6,943 bases of DNA, taken from contig JAFYMJ010000241.1 of assembly GCA_017556665.1 (NCBI GenBank), positions 1 to 6,943 of the forward strand. Reading direction: 5' to 3'. Below, in pieces: positions 1 through 6,943 of the stretch. This DNA is from Bacteroidales bacterium (GTDB lineage Bacteria; Bacteroidota; Bacteroidia; Bacteroidales; UBA932). Numbering within the stretch: the first letter of the stretch is position 1; each line of letters begins with the position of its first letter. A program made the position numbers and the translations under genes. A model generated the notes under the pieces. The model saw only the letters and a list, made by a program, of their open reading frames with translations. It searched no databases and had not been told where the DNA came from.

Positions 1-891
1 ATATTGGCACAGGACGGTACCAAAACTTACAACTATACAACATTTGGTAACATTACAGAAATAGAGGCAGGTTTTGTATACGAAATTTATGTAACAAAAG
101 GGAGAACATCCAATATAGAGGTAACATACCCAGAGAGATATGAAAACAAACTCATTATCAACCATAACGGCTACGGAAAACTGATATTGAGAAATGACCA
201 GATCAAGTACTCGAAAAATGGAGAGAGAGTTATAGTAAAACTACAAATGGAGCAGATTAGAGAGATAGATTTGAGTGGTGCTGCAAAACTTTACATAGAT
301 GGCGAATTTACCACCAATGAACTTGATATTGAGCTAAGTGGAGCAAGCAAGATTAGCAGATTTATGGTTAACAGCAATGAACTTTCAATTGAAAGCAGTG
401 GAGCCTCTTCTTTGGAACTGGTTGGTAATTACAGAGAAATAGATTTGGAGTCTTCTGGCGCATGCAATATTAAGATTTCAAGTAAAGAAACTGTAAATGA
501 GTTTGATAGCGAAATAAGCGGTGCATGTAAACTATTCCTTGACTTTAACACATATACTTATAAGGGAGAATATAGTGGAGCATGCCTTATAAACTCAAAA
601 GGAATCCACAACAATATGGCCATTGAAAGTTCCGGATCATGTACCTTTAATTTGGAAGGAGCTGTAAAAAACTTGCTTAACATACATTTGTCGGGAGCAT
701 GTAAAATGAATGCAAAAAATTTGAATGCAACAAATGCAAATGTAGTCCTTACTGGAGTATCAAAAGCAGAAGTTACCGTCAAGAAGAATTTGAATGTAAA
801 TATTGGCAAAGTGAGCAAGCTTGTATACCATGGTAACCCAACAAATTTTATTGATATGAGTTCAACAAGCAATATTGTAAAAGCTGATTAA
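1..891 (+). CDS. GIN-domain (DUF2807) beta-solenoid protein, 5' end missing
   Basis: Seen: the frame is open from the first base of the window to a TAA at 889-891. The first residues read I-L-A-Q-D-G, which looks like the end of a signal peptide with cleavage after Ala, so the true start and most of the signal sequence lie left of the window; the TTG at position 4 is not a credible start. Counting from that TTG, residues 1-85 are a beta-rich head and residues 88-275 hold about ten rungs of roughly 20 residues, most marked by S-G-A/S-x. Known: DUF2807 (head GIN domain) proteins are exported beta-solenoids common in Bacteroidota, with no defined biochemical function; some are called putative auto-transporter adhesins. 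Inference: an exported periplasmic or surface protein. The gene converges on the sugar operon and seems unrelated to it. Family call is confident, function unknown. Confidence 0.85.
   Translation: MLAQDGTKTYNYTTFGNITEIEAGFVYEIYVTKGRTSNIEVTYPERYENKLIINHNGYGKLILRNDQIKYSKNGERVIVKLQMEQIREIDLSGAAKLYIDGEFTTNELDIELSGASKISRFMVNSNELSIESSGASSLELVGNYREIDLESSGACNIKISSKETVNEFDSEISGACKLFLDFNTYTYKGEYSGACLINSKGIHNNMAIESSGSCTFNLEGAVKNLLNIHLSGACKMNAKNLNATNANVVLTGVSKAEVTVKKNLNVNIGKVSKLVYHGNPTNFIDMSSTSNIVKAD
274..819 (+). repeat. Coding tandem repeat: ten SGA-type solenoid rungs
   Basis: Rung-marking motifs begin at residues 91, 112, 132, 151, 172, 191, 210, 230, 250 and about 269 (numbered from the TTG at position 4), a spacing of 19-21 residues. 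Rungs 1-3 read SGA(A/S), rungs 4-8 read SGAC or SGSC, and rungs 9-10 decay to TGVS and GKVS. The DNA is diverged between rungs, so this is an old protein-level repeat and not a recent tandem expansion. Confidence 0.85.
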
Positions 892-913
892 CTACATTGG
901 TTAATATTATATG

Positions 914-964
914 ATTAAGTAGAATTGGAGGGCATCCTATATGGTTGCCCTCCAATTACTTAAT
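914..964. terminator. Bidirectional terminator between convergent genes
   Basis: A perfect 12-bp inverted repeat (923-934 with 946-957, loop of 11) is extended by a further 7-bp match (914-920 with 958-964) after a 2-nt bulge at 921-922. It lies 22 bp after the DUF2807 stop and 16 bp beyond the dehydrogenase stop, so it can end both transcripts. The flanks are AT-rich, but neither side has a clean run of T, so efficiency is uncertain. Confidence 0.75.
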
Positions 965-980
965 ATTGCTATATATGATA

Positions 981-1949
<969 letters not shown>

Positions 1950-3113
1950 CTATCTGTAGAAAGCTTTAATTCCTTTGCAAATATAATTCAATTGTTCTTC
2001 TGTAAGCTCGGTATGCATAGGTAAAGACAATACACACTTGGCCAGATTTGTACTGTTGGAAAGTAAGTCCGCCCCATCTTTAGCATCCTTGCCTCCTGCT
2101 ACCTTTGCTATAGACATATATGCTTTCTGATCCTGTAAAGGTAACGGATAATATATCATTGTTGGAATCTCCCTCTCCGCTAAAAAAGCTTTTAGTGCAT
2201 CCCTTTTACCATCTTTAACCTTAATTGTAAACTGGTGATATACATGGGTAGAGTATGGTGCTGTTACAGGCAGTTCAATCCCTTCCAAATCTTTAAGTTC
2301 CTCCAAGTAAAATTGTGCAGCTTTTTGTCGGGAAGAAATATAATCATTCAAATAATTTAACTTTATATCCAAAACTGCTGCCTGGATTGTATCTAACCTG
2401 CTGTTGCATCCAACCATTGAGTGGTGATATTTAACCTCTTGACCATGATTGGCAATACAATTTAGTTTTTTTGCCAATGAATCATCATTTGTAGTTATGG
2501 CACCGCCATCTCCATATGCGCCCAAATTTTTTGATGGGAAGAATGAGGTACATCCAATTGTGCCAATTGTGCCACTCTTTGCACTCTCCTTTAAGTATCC
2601 GCTTCCCGATGGAGTATATACAGCTCCTATACTCTGTGCATTATCCTCTATTACATATAAGTTGTACTTGTTGGCAATACGCATTATCTCACACATATTG
2701 GCACATTGGCCAAAAAGATGAACAGGTACTATTGCTTTTGTTCTTGGAGTAATAGCCTCTTCTATTTTGGATACATCTATATTGAAAGTATCCCAGTCAA
2801 CATCAACCAATACTGGGGTAAGTCCAAGTAAAGCAATAACTTCTGCAGTTGCAACATAAGTGAACGCGGGGACAATTACCTCATCCAAAGGCTTTAAATC
2901 CAGTGCCATAAAAGATATCTGCAATGCATCTGTACCATTTGCACACGTGATTGCGTTATTCACAGAGTGAAAATTTGCCAGATTCTTTGCAAATTCTTTA
3001 ACTTTGGCACCACTTATGAATTGTGTTGTATTTATAACATGCTGTATTGAGGTGTCAATTTCATCTTTTATTTTAAGGTACTGACCACCCAAATCAACCA
3101 TTTTAATATTCAT
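1950..3113 (-). CDS. wbpE: PLP-dependent DegT/DnrJ/EryC1 sugar aminotransferase, WbpE/WlbC/PorR type
   Basis: Likely reaction: transfer of an amino group, usually from glutamate, to the 3-oxo sugar made by the downstream dehydrogenase, giving UDP-2-acetamido-3-amino-2,3-dideoxy-glucuronate. Seen: 387 aa, fold-type I aminotransferase. Gly60-Thr61-Asp62-Ala63 lies in the phosphate-binding region, EDNAQ (156-160) holds Asp157 that contacts the pyridine nitrogen, and SFFPSKNLGAYGDGGA (190-205) holds Lys195, the Schiff-base lysine. The segment around 166-183 (TPSGSGYLKESAKSG) is longer than I expect for Pseudomonas WbpE and may be a lineage insertion. The start MNIKMVDL matches the usual MxIxMVDL beginning of the family. 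Context: first gene of a two-gene operon, with a Bacteroidota -7 element 20 bp upstream. Relatives in the family use other 3-oxo or 4-oxo sugars; the dehydrogenase partner is the main reason for the assignment. Confidence 0.85.
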   Translation of the reverse strand: MNIKMVDLGGQYLKIKDEIDTSIQHVINTTQFISGAKVKEFAKNLANFHSVNNAITCANGTDALQISFMALDLKPLDEVIVPAFTYVATAEVIALLGLTPVLVDVDWDTFNIDVSKIEEAITPRTKAIVPVHLFGQCANMCEIMRIANKYNLYVIEDNAQSIGAVYTPSGSGYLKESAKSGTIGTIGCTSFFPSKNLGAYGDGGAITTNDDSLAKKLNCIANHGQEVKYHHSMVGCNSRLDTIQAAVLDIKLNYLNDYISSRQKAAQFYLEELKDLEGIELPVTAPYSTHVYHQFTIKVKDGKRDALKAFLAEREIPTMIYYPLPLQDQKAYMSIAKVAGGKDAKDGADLLSNSTNLAKCVLSLPMHTELTEEQLNYICKGIKAFYR

Positions 3114-3132
3114 AATTACTCATATTTTAATA

Positions 3133-3140
3133 CAAAGATA
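3133..3140 (-). promoter_or_regulatory. Bacteroidota -7 promoter element for the aminotransferase-dehydrogenase operon
   Basis: Read on the minus strand this is TATCTTTG, a perfect match to the TAnnTTTG -7 consensus of the Bacteroidota primary sigma factor. It ends 19 bp before the aminotransferase ATG, giving a leader of about 12-14 nt. A clear -33 TTTG box at the expected spacing is not seen. The element abuts the start codon of the divergent VanZ gene, so the upstream promoter DNA would lie inside that gene. Confidence 0.6.
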
Positions 3141-3581
3141 ATGGAAAAAAAGAAAACATATGTTACAGTCACAATATTGTTCTTAACCTATATTGCATTG
3201 GTATTCTTTTGCTGTCTGTACAGTTTCAGCAACACAGAATTGGACATTTCCAAATACTTTTTAGGTATAAGACTGGACAGATACGTACATTTTACAATGT
3301 TTTTCCCATATCCATTTTCAGCATGGCTCTTTATACACTACAATGGATTTACCAAGAGGTTGTGCAAACATCAATTTATAATTATAATTTTGTCGGGACT
3401 AATATTTGCTGCTATAGCAGAAGGGATGCAAAGTATGATAACACAAAACAGGGAAACCGATTATTTTGATTATTTGGCAAACAGTATAGGCATTCTCTCT
3501 GCAACCACTATAATAGCAGTATTCCAGCGTCAAATTAGGATAATATCCAATTTCTTCTTTGCTAAAAAATGGGGAAAATAA
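3141..3581 (+). CDS. VanZ-family membrane protein
   Basis: Seen: 146 aa, with a Lys-rich N-terminus and about four hydrophobic segments near residues 7-28, 51-66, 79-97 and 112-128. VanZ signature positions are present: D-R-Y-V-H-F (46-51) at the start of the second segment, then E94-G-M-Q97, Arg104, Asp107 and D110-Y-L-A-N114 before the fourth. Known: the family (PF04892) is named after Enterococcus VanZ, which gives low-level teicoplanin resistance; the biochemical role is unknown and most members in Bacteroidota are housekeeping-like single genes. Nothing here links it to a resistance cassette. Context: divergent from the sugar operon with 27 bp between start codons, convergent with htpG. 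No TAnnTTTG element is evident on this strand just upstream. Family call good, function unknown. Confidence 0.8.
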   Translation: MEKKKTYVTVTILFLTYIALVFFCCLYSFSNTELDISKYFLGIRLDRYVHFTMFFPYPFSAWLFIHYNGFTKRLCKHQFIIIILSGLIFAAIAEGMQSMITQNRETDYFDYLANSIGILSATTIIAVFQRQIRIISNFFFAKKWGK

Positions 3582-3614
3582 AAATAGTCCTCGCTGTTTA
3601 AAGCAAGGACTATT
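3571..3614. terminator. Intrinsic terminator shared by VanZ gene and htpG
   Basis: Arms 3583-3595 and 3602-3614 pair over 13 positions around a 6-nt loop. The single exception (3592 with 3605) is a C-A mismatch in the + transcript but a G-U wobble in the minus transcript. The A-rich stretch 3571-3584 becomes a T-rich tail on the minus strand. The hairpin therefore best serves htpG and may also end the VanZ transcript. Confidence 0.8.
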
Positions 3615-3633
3615 GACCATAATTTCTGTACTA

Positions 3634-5685
3634 CTATTTGTTAAGTATATCTAAGCTTCGTTTGATGAACTCGCTTAAATCCTTACCTTTAAGCATATTA
3701 TTTGACAATAGTGCCAAATCAACCACCTGATGCAACAAAGTATTTTCAGATGCAAATTTCTCCATAACAGATTTTCTATTGTCATTAATTTGCTCTATTT
3801 CCTTGTTGAATTTCTCTTTTTCATCTTTATCTGCAGTTGATACATCTTCTGGTTTCTGGTCTTTAATCTTATCCTCTATTACCTTAAGGCTTTGCTCAGC
3901 AATATTAAGTTTATTTTCTAATGTTGCAACCTCCGATGCTGTTTGACCCTCCATATCATTGATGATTGAAGTAATAAGCGGGTTTTGATAGTTTAAAGTA
4001 ATAGTGTAAGATTCAGGCATTGTTCCATAGAAGTTCATTCCTCCACCTAAAGCACTCATCTCTCTATATCTGCGCATAAACTCAGACTGAGTAATCACAA
4101 TTGGTGAAGCACTCTCTCCCAAATTGTCCACTTGTACATGATAATGTGCACCTTTTGGCAAAGCAGACTCAAAAGCCCATCCCAAATCTCTCTCAAGACC
4201 ACCTTTAAGTACAGGTTTCTCTCTATCCTCTTTCTGGATAAGGTTATCTATACTATCAGCATCCACGCGTGCAAAAGTAGCATCTTTAAATTTAGACTCA
4301 AGCAAGTTTACAAAGTGTGCATCCAATTGGCTGTCAAACACCAATACTTGATAACCTCTGTTCTTAGCTTCTTCTATATATGAATATTGAGCCACTGGAT
4401 CTGTAGTGTACAAGTAAACCAACTTTTTGTTTTTATCTGTTTGGTTTGGCTCTATAATAGCCTTAAATTCCTCATATCCATAGTATTTATCCTCTACACT
4501 CTTGAATAGGGCAAATTTAGTTGCTTTCTCATAGAACTTTTCATCAGATAACATTCCATACTCAATAAAAAGTTTCAGATTATCCCATTTTTCAATAAAA
4601 CTCTCTTTTTCTGTTCTTGCAATTTCATCGAGTCTGTCTGCTACCTTTTTAGTGATGTAAGTTGAAATCTTCTTTACATTTGAGTCACTTTGCAAATAGC
4701 TTCTAGATACATTCAATGGAATGTCTGGTGAGTCTATAACACCATGAAGCAATGTAAGGAAATCAGGAACAATATTCTCAACTGAATCAGTTACAAACAT
4801 CTGATTAAAATATAGTTGAATTTTGTTCTTAGATATCTCCATTCTGTCTTTAATCTTAGGGAAGTACAAAATTCCAGTCAGATTAAATGGATAATCAACA
4901 TTAAGATGAATGTAGAATAATGGCTCATCCTGCATTGGATAAAGTTTTCTGTAAAAATCCATATACTCCTCTTTTGTTATCTCAGAAGGAGTTTTTGCCC
5001 ACAATGGAGCTGAATCGTTCACAATTTTATCTTTATCTGTATCTACATATTTTCCATCCTTCCACTCCTGTTCCTTTCCAAAAGCAATTTGAACAGGCAT
5101 GAATTTGCAATACTTGTTTAAAAGCTCATTAATTTTTGAAGCTCCAGCAAACTCTTTAGACTCATCATCAAGATATAAAGTAATCTCTGTACCTCTATCA
5201 GATTTAGAGATCTCATCCATTGTATACTCTGGAGAGCCATCACAACTCCATTTAACCGCTTTTGCACCCTCTTTCCACGATAAAGTCTTGATTTCCACTT
5301 TTTTGGAAACCATAAATGAAGAATAGAATCCCAAACCAAAGTGACCAATAATACTATTTAACTGATCTTTATATTTCTCCAGAAATTCTCCTGCACTAGA
5401 AAAGGCAATCTGATTGATATATTTGTCAACCTCCTCTTGGGTCATACCAATACCTCTATCCGTAATTGTTAATGTATTGGCTTGCTCATCTACACTAATT
5501 CTAATGGTCAGGTCACCCAATTCGCCTTTGAACTCACCAATATTTGCAGCAGCCTTAAGTTTTTGTGTTGCATCAACCGCGTTAGCAACAAGCTCTCTTA
5601 AAAAAATCTCGTGATCTGAATAAAGGAATTTCTTGATAACTGGAAAAATATTCTCAGTAGTAACACCTATCTTACCTTGTGTCAT
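3634..5685 (-). CDS. htpG: Molecular chaperone HtpG (Hsp90)
   Basis: ATP-driven cytoplasmic chaperone, active as a dimer. Seen: 683 aa. The N-terminal GHKL ATPase domain has LRELVANAVDA (29-39) with Glu31, the general base, and Asn35 for Mg; TDRGIGM (75-81) with Asp76 for the adenine; and GHFGLGFYS (114-122), the lid hinge. The middle domain carries DSPDIPLNVSRSYLQSD (318-334) with Arg328, the gamma-phosphate arginine. RRYREM (538-543) opens the dimerisation region. Residues 585-645 are highly charged and likely helical or coiled; they account for most of the excess over the 624 aa of E. coli HtpG. This length and the variant motifs (DRGIGM for DNGIGM, VANAVDA for ISNASDA) fit what I recall of Bacteroidales HtpG. 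The start fits the family N-terminus. No classical heat-shock operator or clear TAnnTTTG box is visible upstream. The gene is monocistronic. Confidence 0.97.
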   Translation of the reverse strand: MTQGKIGVTTENIFPVIKKFLYSDHEIFLRELVANAVDATQKLKAAANIGEFKGELGDLTIRISVDEQANTLTITDRGIGMTQEEVDKYINQIAFSSAGEFLEKYKDQLNSIIGHFGLGFYSSFMVSKKVEIKTLSWKEGAKAVKWSCDGSPEYTMDEISKSDRGTEITLYLDDESKEFAGASKINELLNKYCKFMPVQIAFGKEQEWKDGKYVDTDKDKIVNDSAPLWAKTPSEITKEEYMDFYRKLYPMQDEPLFYIHLNVDYPFNLTGILYFPKIKDRMEISKNKIQLYFNQMFVTDSVENIVPDFLTLLHGVIDSPDIPLNVSRSYLQSDSNVKKISTYITKKVADRLDEIARTEKESFIEKWDNLKLFIEYGMLSDEKFYEKATKFALFKSVEDKYYGYEEFKAIIEPNQTDKNKKLVYLYTTDPVAQYSYIEEAKNRGYQVLVFDSQLDAHFVNLLESKFKDATFARVDADSIDNLIQKEDREKPVLKGGLERDLGWAFESALPKGAHYHVQVDNLGESASPIVITQSEFMRRYREMSALGGGMNFYGTMPESYTITLNYQNPLITSIINDMEGQTASEVATLENKLNIAEQSLKVIEDKIKDQKPEDVSTADKDEKEKFNKEIEQINDNRKSVMEKFASENTLLHQVVDLALLSNNMLKGKDLSEFIKRSLDILNK

Positions 5686-5762
5686 AATAAATATATTTTG
5701 TATTTATAATAATCAATTTAATGCATTTGACATACTATTAGCTATATGGCAAACTGTATACC

Positions 5763-5788
5763 AAAAAAAAATCTGCCTAAATGGCAGA
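5763..5788 (-). terminator. Minus-strand intrinsic terminator upstream of htpG
   Basis: A 6-bp perfect stem (5772-5777 with 5783-5788, TCTGCC/GGCAGA) with a 5-nt loop is followed, in the minus direction, by nine T (A run 5763-5771). It sits about 80 bp before the htpG start and just beyond repeat copy A, so it would stop transcripts coming from the repeat region or reading through from the rRNA operon. A leader attenuator for htpG is a less likely alternative. Confidence 0.7.
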
Positions 5789-5807
5789 GTTCACAGTATA
5801 CACAACT

Positions 5808-6042
5808 GTATCTTCTCACCACATAGAAAACCGATGGCGCACTGATTATCGAGTGTAGCGTACTGTAGGCTATCTTAGGTGCGCAACCCCATATCATCAA
5901 CTACACGATCGCGCACTAAATCCTTAGTATATGCAACGTGGTAAGGTTTGCCCGCGCCATGTGTTTACAGCTCACGCTGGGTGCGACTCCGGGCCTTCCT
6001 CCCTGCACGGCCTCCGCCGGGCCTCTGATGAGGCCTTGTTAG
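5808..6042. repeat. Intergenic repeat, copy A (two-part element)
   Basis: This aligns with 6064-6380. The first part (about 5808-5958) is roughly 85% identical over its well-aligned stretch from 5832, including a perfect 39-bp block at 5911-5949. The second part (5967-6042) is GC-rich and differs from copy B at 4 of 76 positions. Here the two parts are separated by only a few bases, while copy B has about 85 more. The element ends sharply after the sequence TTGTTAG. No transposase gene and no terminal inverted repeats are seen. Nature unknown; it could be a structured RNA or a non-autonomous dispersed repeat. Confidence 0.8.
5834..5960. ncRNA. Candidate structured RNA domain in copy A
   Basis: Proposed fold: closing stem 5834-5840 with 5954-5960 (7 bp); inner stem 5879-5884 with 5911-5916 (GTGCGC/GCGCAC); hairpin 5918-5926 with 5942-5949 (8 bp with one bulged T and a 15-nt loop). 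The closing stem keeps pairing in copy B through a C-G to T-A exchange. I do not recognise the family, the transcribed strand is unknown, and no promoter is seen; the terminator at 5763-5788 favours the minus strand. Confidence 0.3.
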
Positions 6043-6089
6043 TTATTCACAGCAAAAGTAATAGTATATTCTCCTCCATCAGGAAATCG

Positions 6090-6214
6090 ATGGTGCACTG
6101 ATTCTTGATTGTAGCGTTCTGTAGCCTATATCTGGTGCGCAACCCCTATCTTAAACTACACGATAGCGCACTAAATCCTTAGTATATGCAACGTGGTAAG
6201 GTTTCCCCGCACCA
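6090..6214. ncRNA. Candidate structured RNA domain in copy B
   Basis: Same proposed fold as in copy A: closing stem 6091-6096 with 6209-6214 (6 bp; the outermost pair of copy A is lost because 6090 and 6215 are both A), inner stem 6135-6140 with 6166-6171, and hairpin 6173-6181 with 6197-6204. Position pair 6094/6211 is T-A where copy A has C-G. The two inner elements are invariant in sequence, so they add no covariation support. Confidence 0.3.
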
Positions 6215-6215
6215 A

Positions 6216-6300
6216 CGATTTTAGTTTAATGCTGCATTATTATAAAGCCAATTCTCCGAAAGAGCCACCATTTTGCTCCGCAAAACGGTCCCCCAATTGA
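6216..6300. other. Extra segment of copy B with a hairpin
   Basis: This stretch is absent from copy A. It begins AT-rich and then holds an inverted repeat, 6268-6277 region with 6279-6289 region (ACCATTTTGC against GCAAAACGGT, 9 of 10 pairs, G-U at the exception if read on the minus strand). It could be an insertion in B or a deletion in A; two copies cannot decide. No coding function is supported. Confidence 0.5.
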
Positions 6301-6468
6301 GTTCACAGCTCACGCTGGGTGCGGCTCCCGGCCTTCCGCCTTGCACGGCCTCCGCCGGGCCTCTGATGAGGCCTTGTTAGCCCACTCTTCATCCCTAGTA
6401 TCTGTTTCAAAATCAGGGGGAGTAAACTCATAATAAAATAGTGCGTAATTACTTACAGATATACACAC

Positions 6469-6505
6469 AAAAAAAAGAGCACTCAATCATCTGATTGAAT
6501 GCTCT
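6469..6505 (-). terminator. Intrinsic terminator of the rRNA operon
   Basis: The stem pairs 6476-6489 with 6492-6505 over 14 positions. The one exception is a G-U wobble in the minus transcript, and the tightest pairs next to the loop would open in reality. A run of eight A at 6469-6476 gives an eight-T tail on the minus strand. It lies 8 bp beyond the 5S 3' end, so it ends the rRNA operon transcript. The 88 bp between it and copy B (6381-6468) hold nothing I can name. Confidence 0.92.
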
Positions 6506-6512
6506 CTAAAAG

Positions 6513-6622
6513 TTGGCGGCTACCTACTCTCCCACTTGGTATAGCAGTACCATCGGCGCTAACGGGCTTAACTTCTCTGTTCGGTATGGGTAGAGGTGGA
6601 TCCCCGTCGCTATTACCACCAT
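6513..6622 (-). rRNA. rrf: 5S ribosomal RNA
   Basis: The minus strand carries the conserved 5S core CCGAACAGAGAAGTTAAGCC and the 3' part GGGAGAGTAGGT. The ends were placed by helix I: 6615-6621 pair with 6514-6520 (UGGUGGU against GCCGCCA, with G-U pairs). The length of about 110 nt is normal. It is the last gene of the rRNA operon and is followed directly by a strong terminator. The exact ends may be off by a few bases. Confidence 0.95.
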
Positions 6623-6705
6623 TAATTCTTCTTTTTTCACTGCTCCGCTATCCTTAGCTTCGCTCGCAGCGTATATGGTGTAGAGAGAGAAAAAACAGTC
6701 CTTCA
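6623..6705 (-). other. 23S-5S internal transcribed spacer
   Basis: A spacer of about 83 nt separates the two rRNAs, with no tRNA in it. On the minus strand it contains TTTTTTC (6695-6689) and, nearer the 5S, GAAAAAA (6638-6632), which can pair. Small GC stems lie between them. This may help processing of the precursor; that role is inferred. Confidence 0.6.

Positions 6706-6943
<238 letters not shown>

Larger units (their letters stand above)
6064..6380. repeat. Intergenic repeat, copy B (longer form)
   Basis: Direct copy of 5808-6042 in the same orientation, starting about 20 bp after copy A ends. The first part is 6064-6213 and the GC-rich second part is 6305-6380, ending with the same TTGTTAG. 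Its last 39 bases are identical to copy A. Between the two parts lie about 85 extra bases (6216-6300). Upstream of each copy there is also a short shared TTCACAG (5790-5796 and 6046-6052), and the same 7-mer recurs at 6302-6308. Confidence 0.8.

Noticed and set aside
5440..5604. Variant HtpG motifs (DRGIGM, VANAVDA) as loss of ATPase function
   Set aside because: The key Glu31, Asn35, Asp76 and Arg328 are all present, and these variants match what I recall of Bacteroidales HtpG.
5686..5762. Consensus promoter for htpG
   Set aside because: The best match, TACAGTTTG on the minus strand, has one base too many between TA and TTTG and no good -33 box, so I do not annotate it.
6082..6135. Short minus-strand frame through the start of copy B that looks like a protein C-terminus
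   Set aside because: It is only about 25 codons, follows a stop, has no start, and the same frame is interrupted by TAA in copy A.
5790..6380. Repeats here as a CRISPR array
   Set aside because: There are only two long, imperfect copies, with no regular 20-40 bp repeats or unique equal-length spacers and no cas gene nearby.
5790..6380. Insertion sequence or MITE
   Set aside because: I find no transposase fragment, no terminal inverted repeats and no clear target-site duplication around either copy. A dispersed non-autonomous repeat is not excluded but cannot be supported from this window.
6318..6480. Minus-strand open frame running from the rRNA terminator into copy B
   Set aside because: It has no convincing start codon, its first codons overlap the T tail of the terminator, and the frame is not kept in copy A.
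6623..6705. tRNA gene in the 23S-5S spacer
   Set aside because: There is no T-loop GTTCRA-type sequence or cloverleaf-size stem set; the spacer is only about 83 nt of low-complexity and small stems.

Overview
The window looks like chromosomal DNA from an AT-rich member of the Bacteroidota, most likely order Bacteroidales. This rests on four things: a TAnnTTTG-type -7 element in front of the aminotransferase gene, no strong Shine-Dalgarno sequences, a Bacteroidales-type HtpG with an enlarged C-terminal part, and the form of the 5S and 23S rRNA. I cannot name a genus.

Left part (1-3113): a GIN/DUF2807 beta-solenoid surface protein on the + strand is cut by the left window edge, just where its signal peptide should be. 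It converges on a two-gene minus-strand operon across a long inverted repeat that probably acts as a bidirectional terminator. The operon encodes a PLP-dependent aminotransferase (WbpE/WlbC/PorR type), then 3 bp later an NAD-dependent Gfo/Idh/MocA dehydrogenase (WbpB/WlbA type). Together these are the oxidation and amination steps that turn UDP-N-acetylglucosaminuronic acid into its 3-amino derivative, a precursor for O-antigen or A-LPS and, in Porphyromonas, for the sugar that links type IX secretion cargo to the surface. The enzymes acting before and after them are not in the window.

Middle (3114-5685): a small VanZ-family membrane protein is transcribed divergently from the operon across a 27-bp gap that holds the operon's -7 element. 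It converges on htpG (Hsp90, minus strand) across a hairpin whose base pairing and T-rich flank best suit termination of htpG.

Right part (5686-6943): the 3' end of an rRNA operon enters on the minus strand (23S 3' end, 5S, strong intrinsic terminator). Between that terminator and htpG lies about 780 bp without a convincing gene. It holds two imperfect direct copies (A 5808-6042, B 6064-6380) of a two-part element. The first part has a potential RNA fold with one compensatory base-pair change between copies; the second is a very GC-rich block about 95% identical between copies. Copy B carries about 85 extra bases in the middle. A second minus-strand intrinsic terminator lies just past copy A, so these elements may be transcribed on the minus strand. 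This repeat pair is the least explained part of the window; I do not recognise it as a named RNA or mobile-element family.
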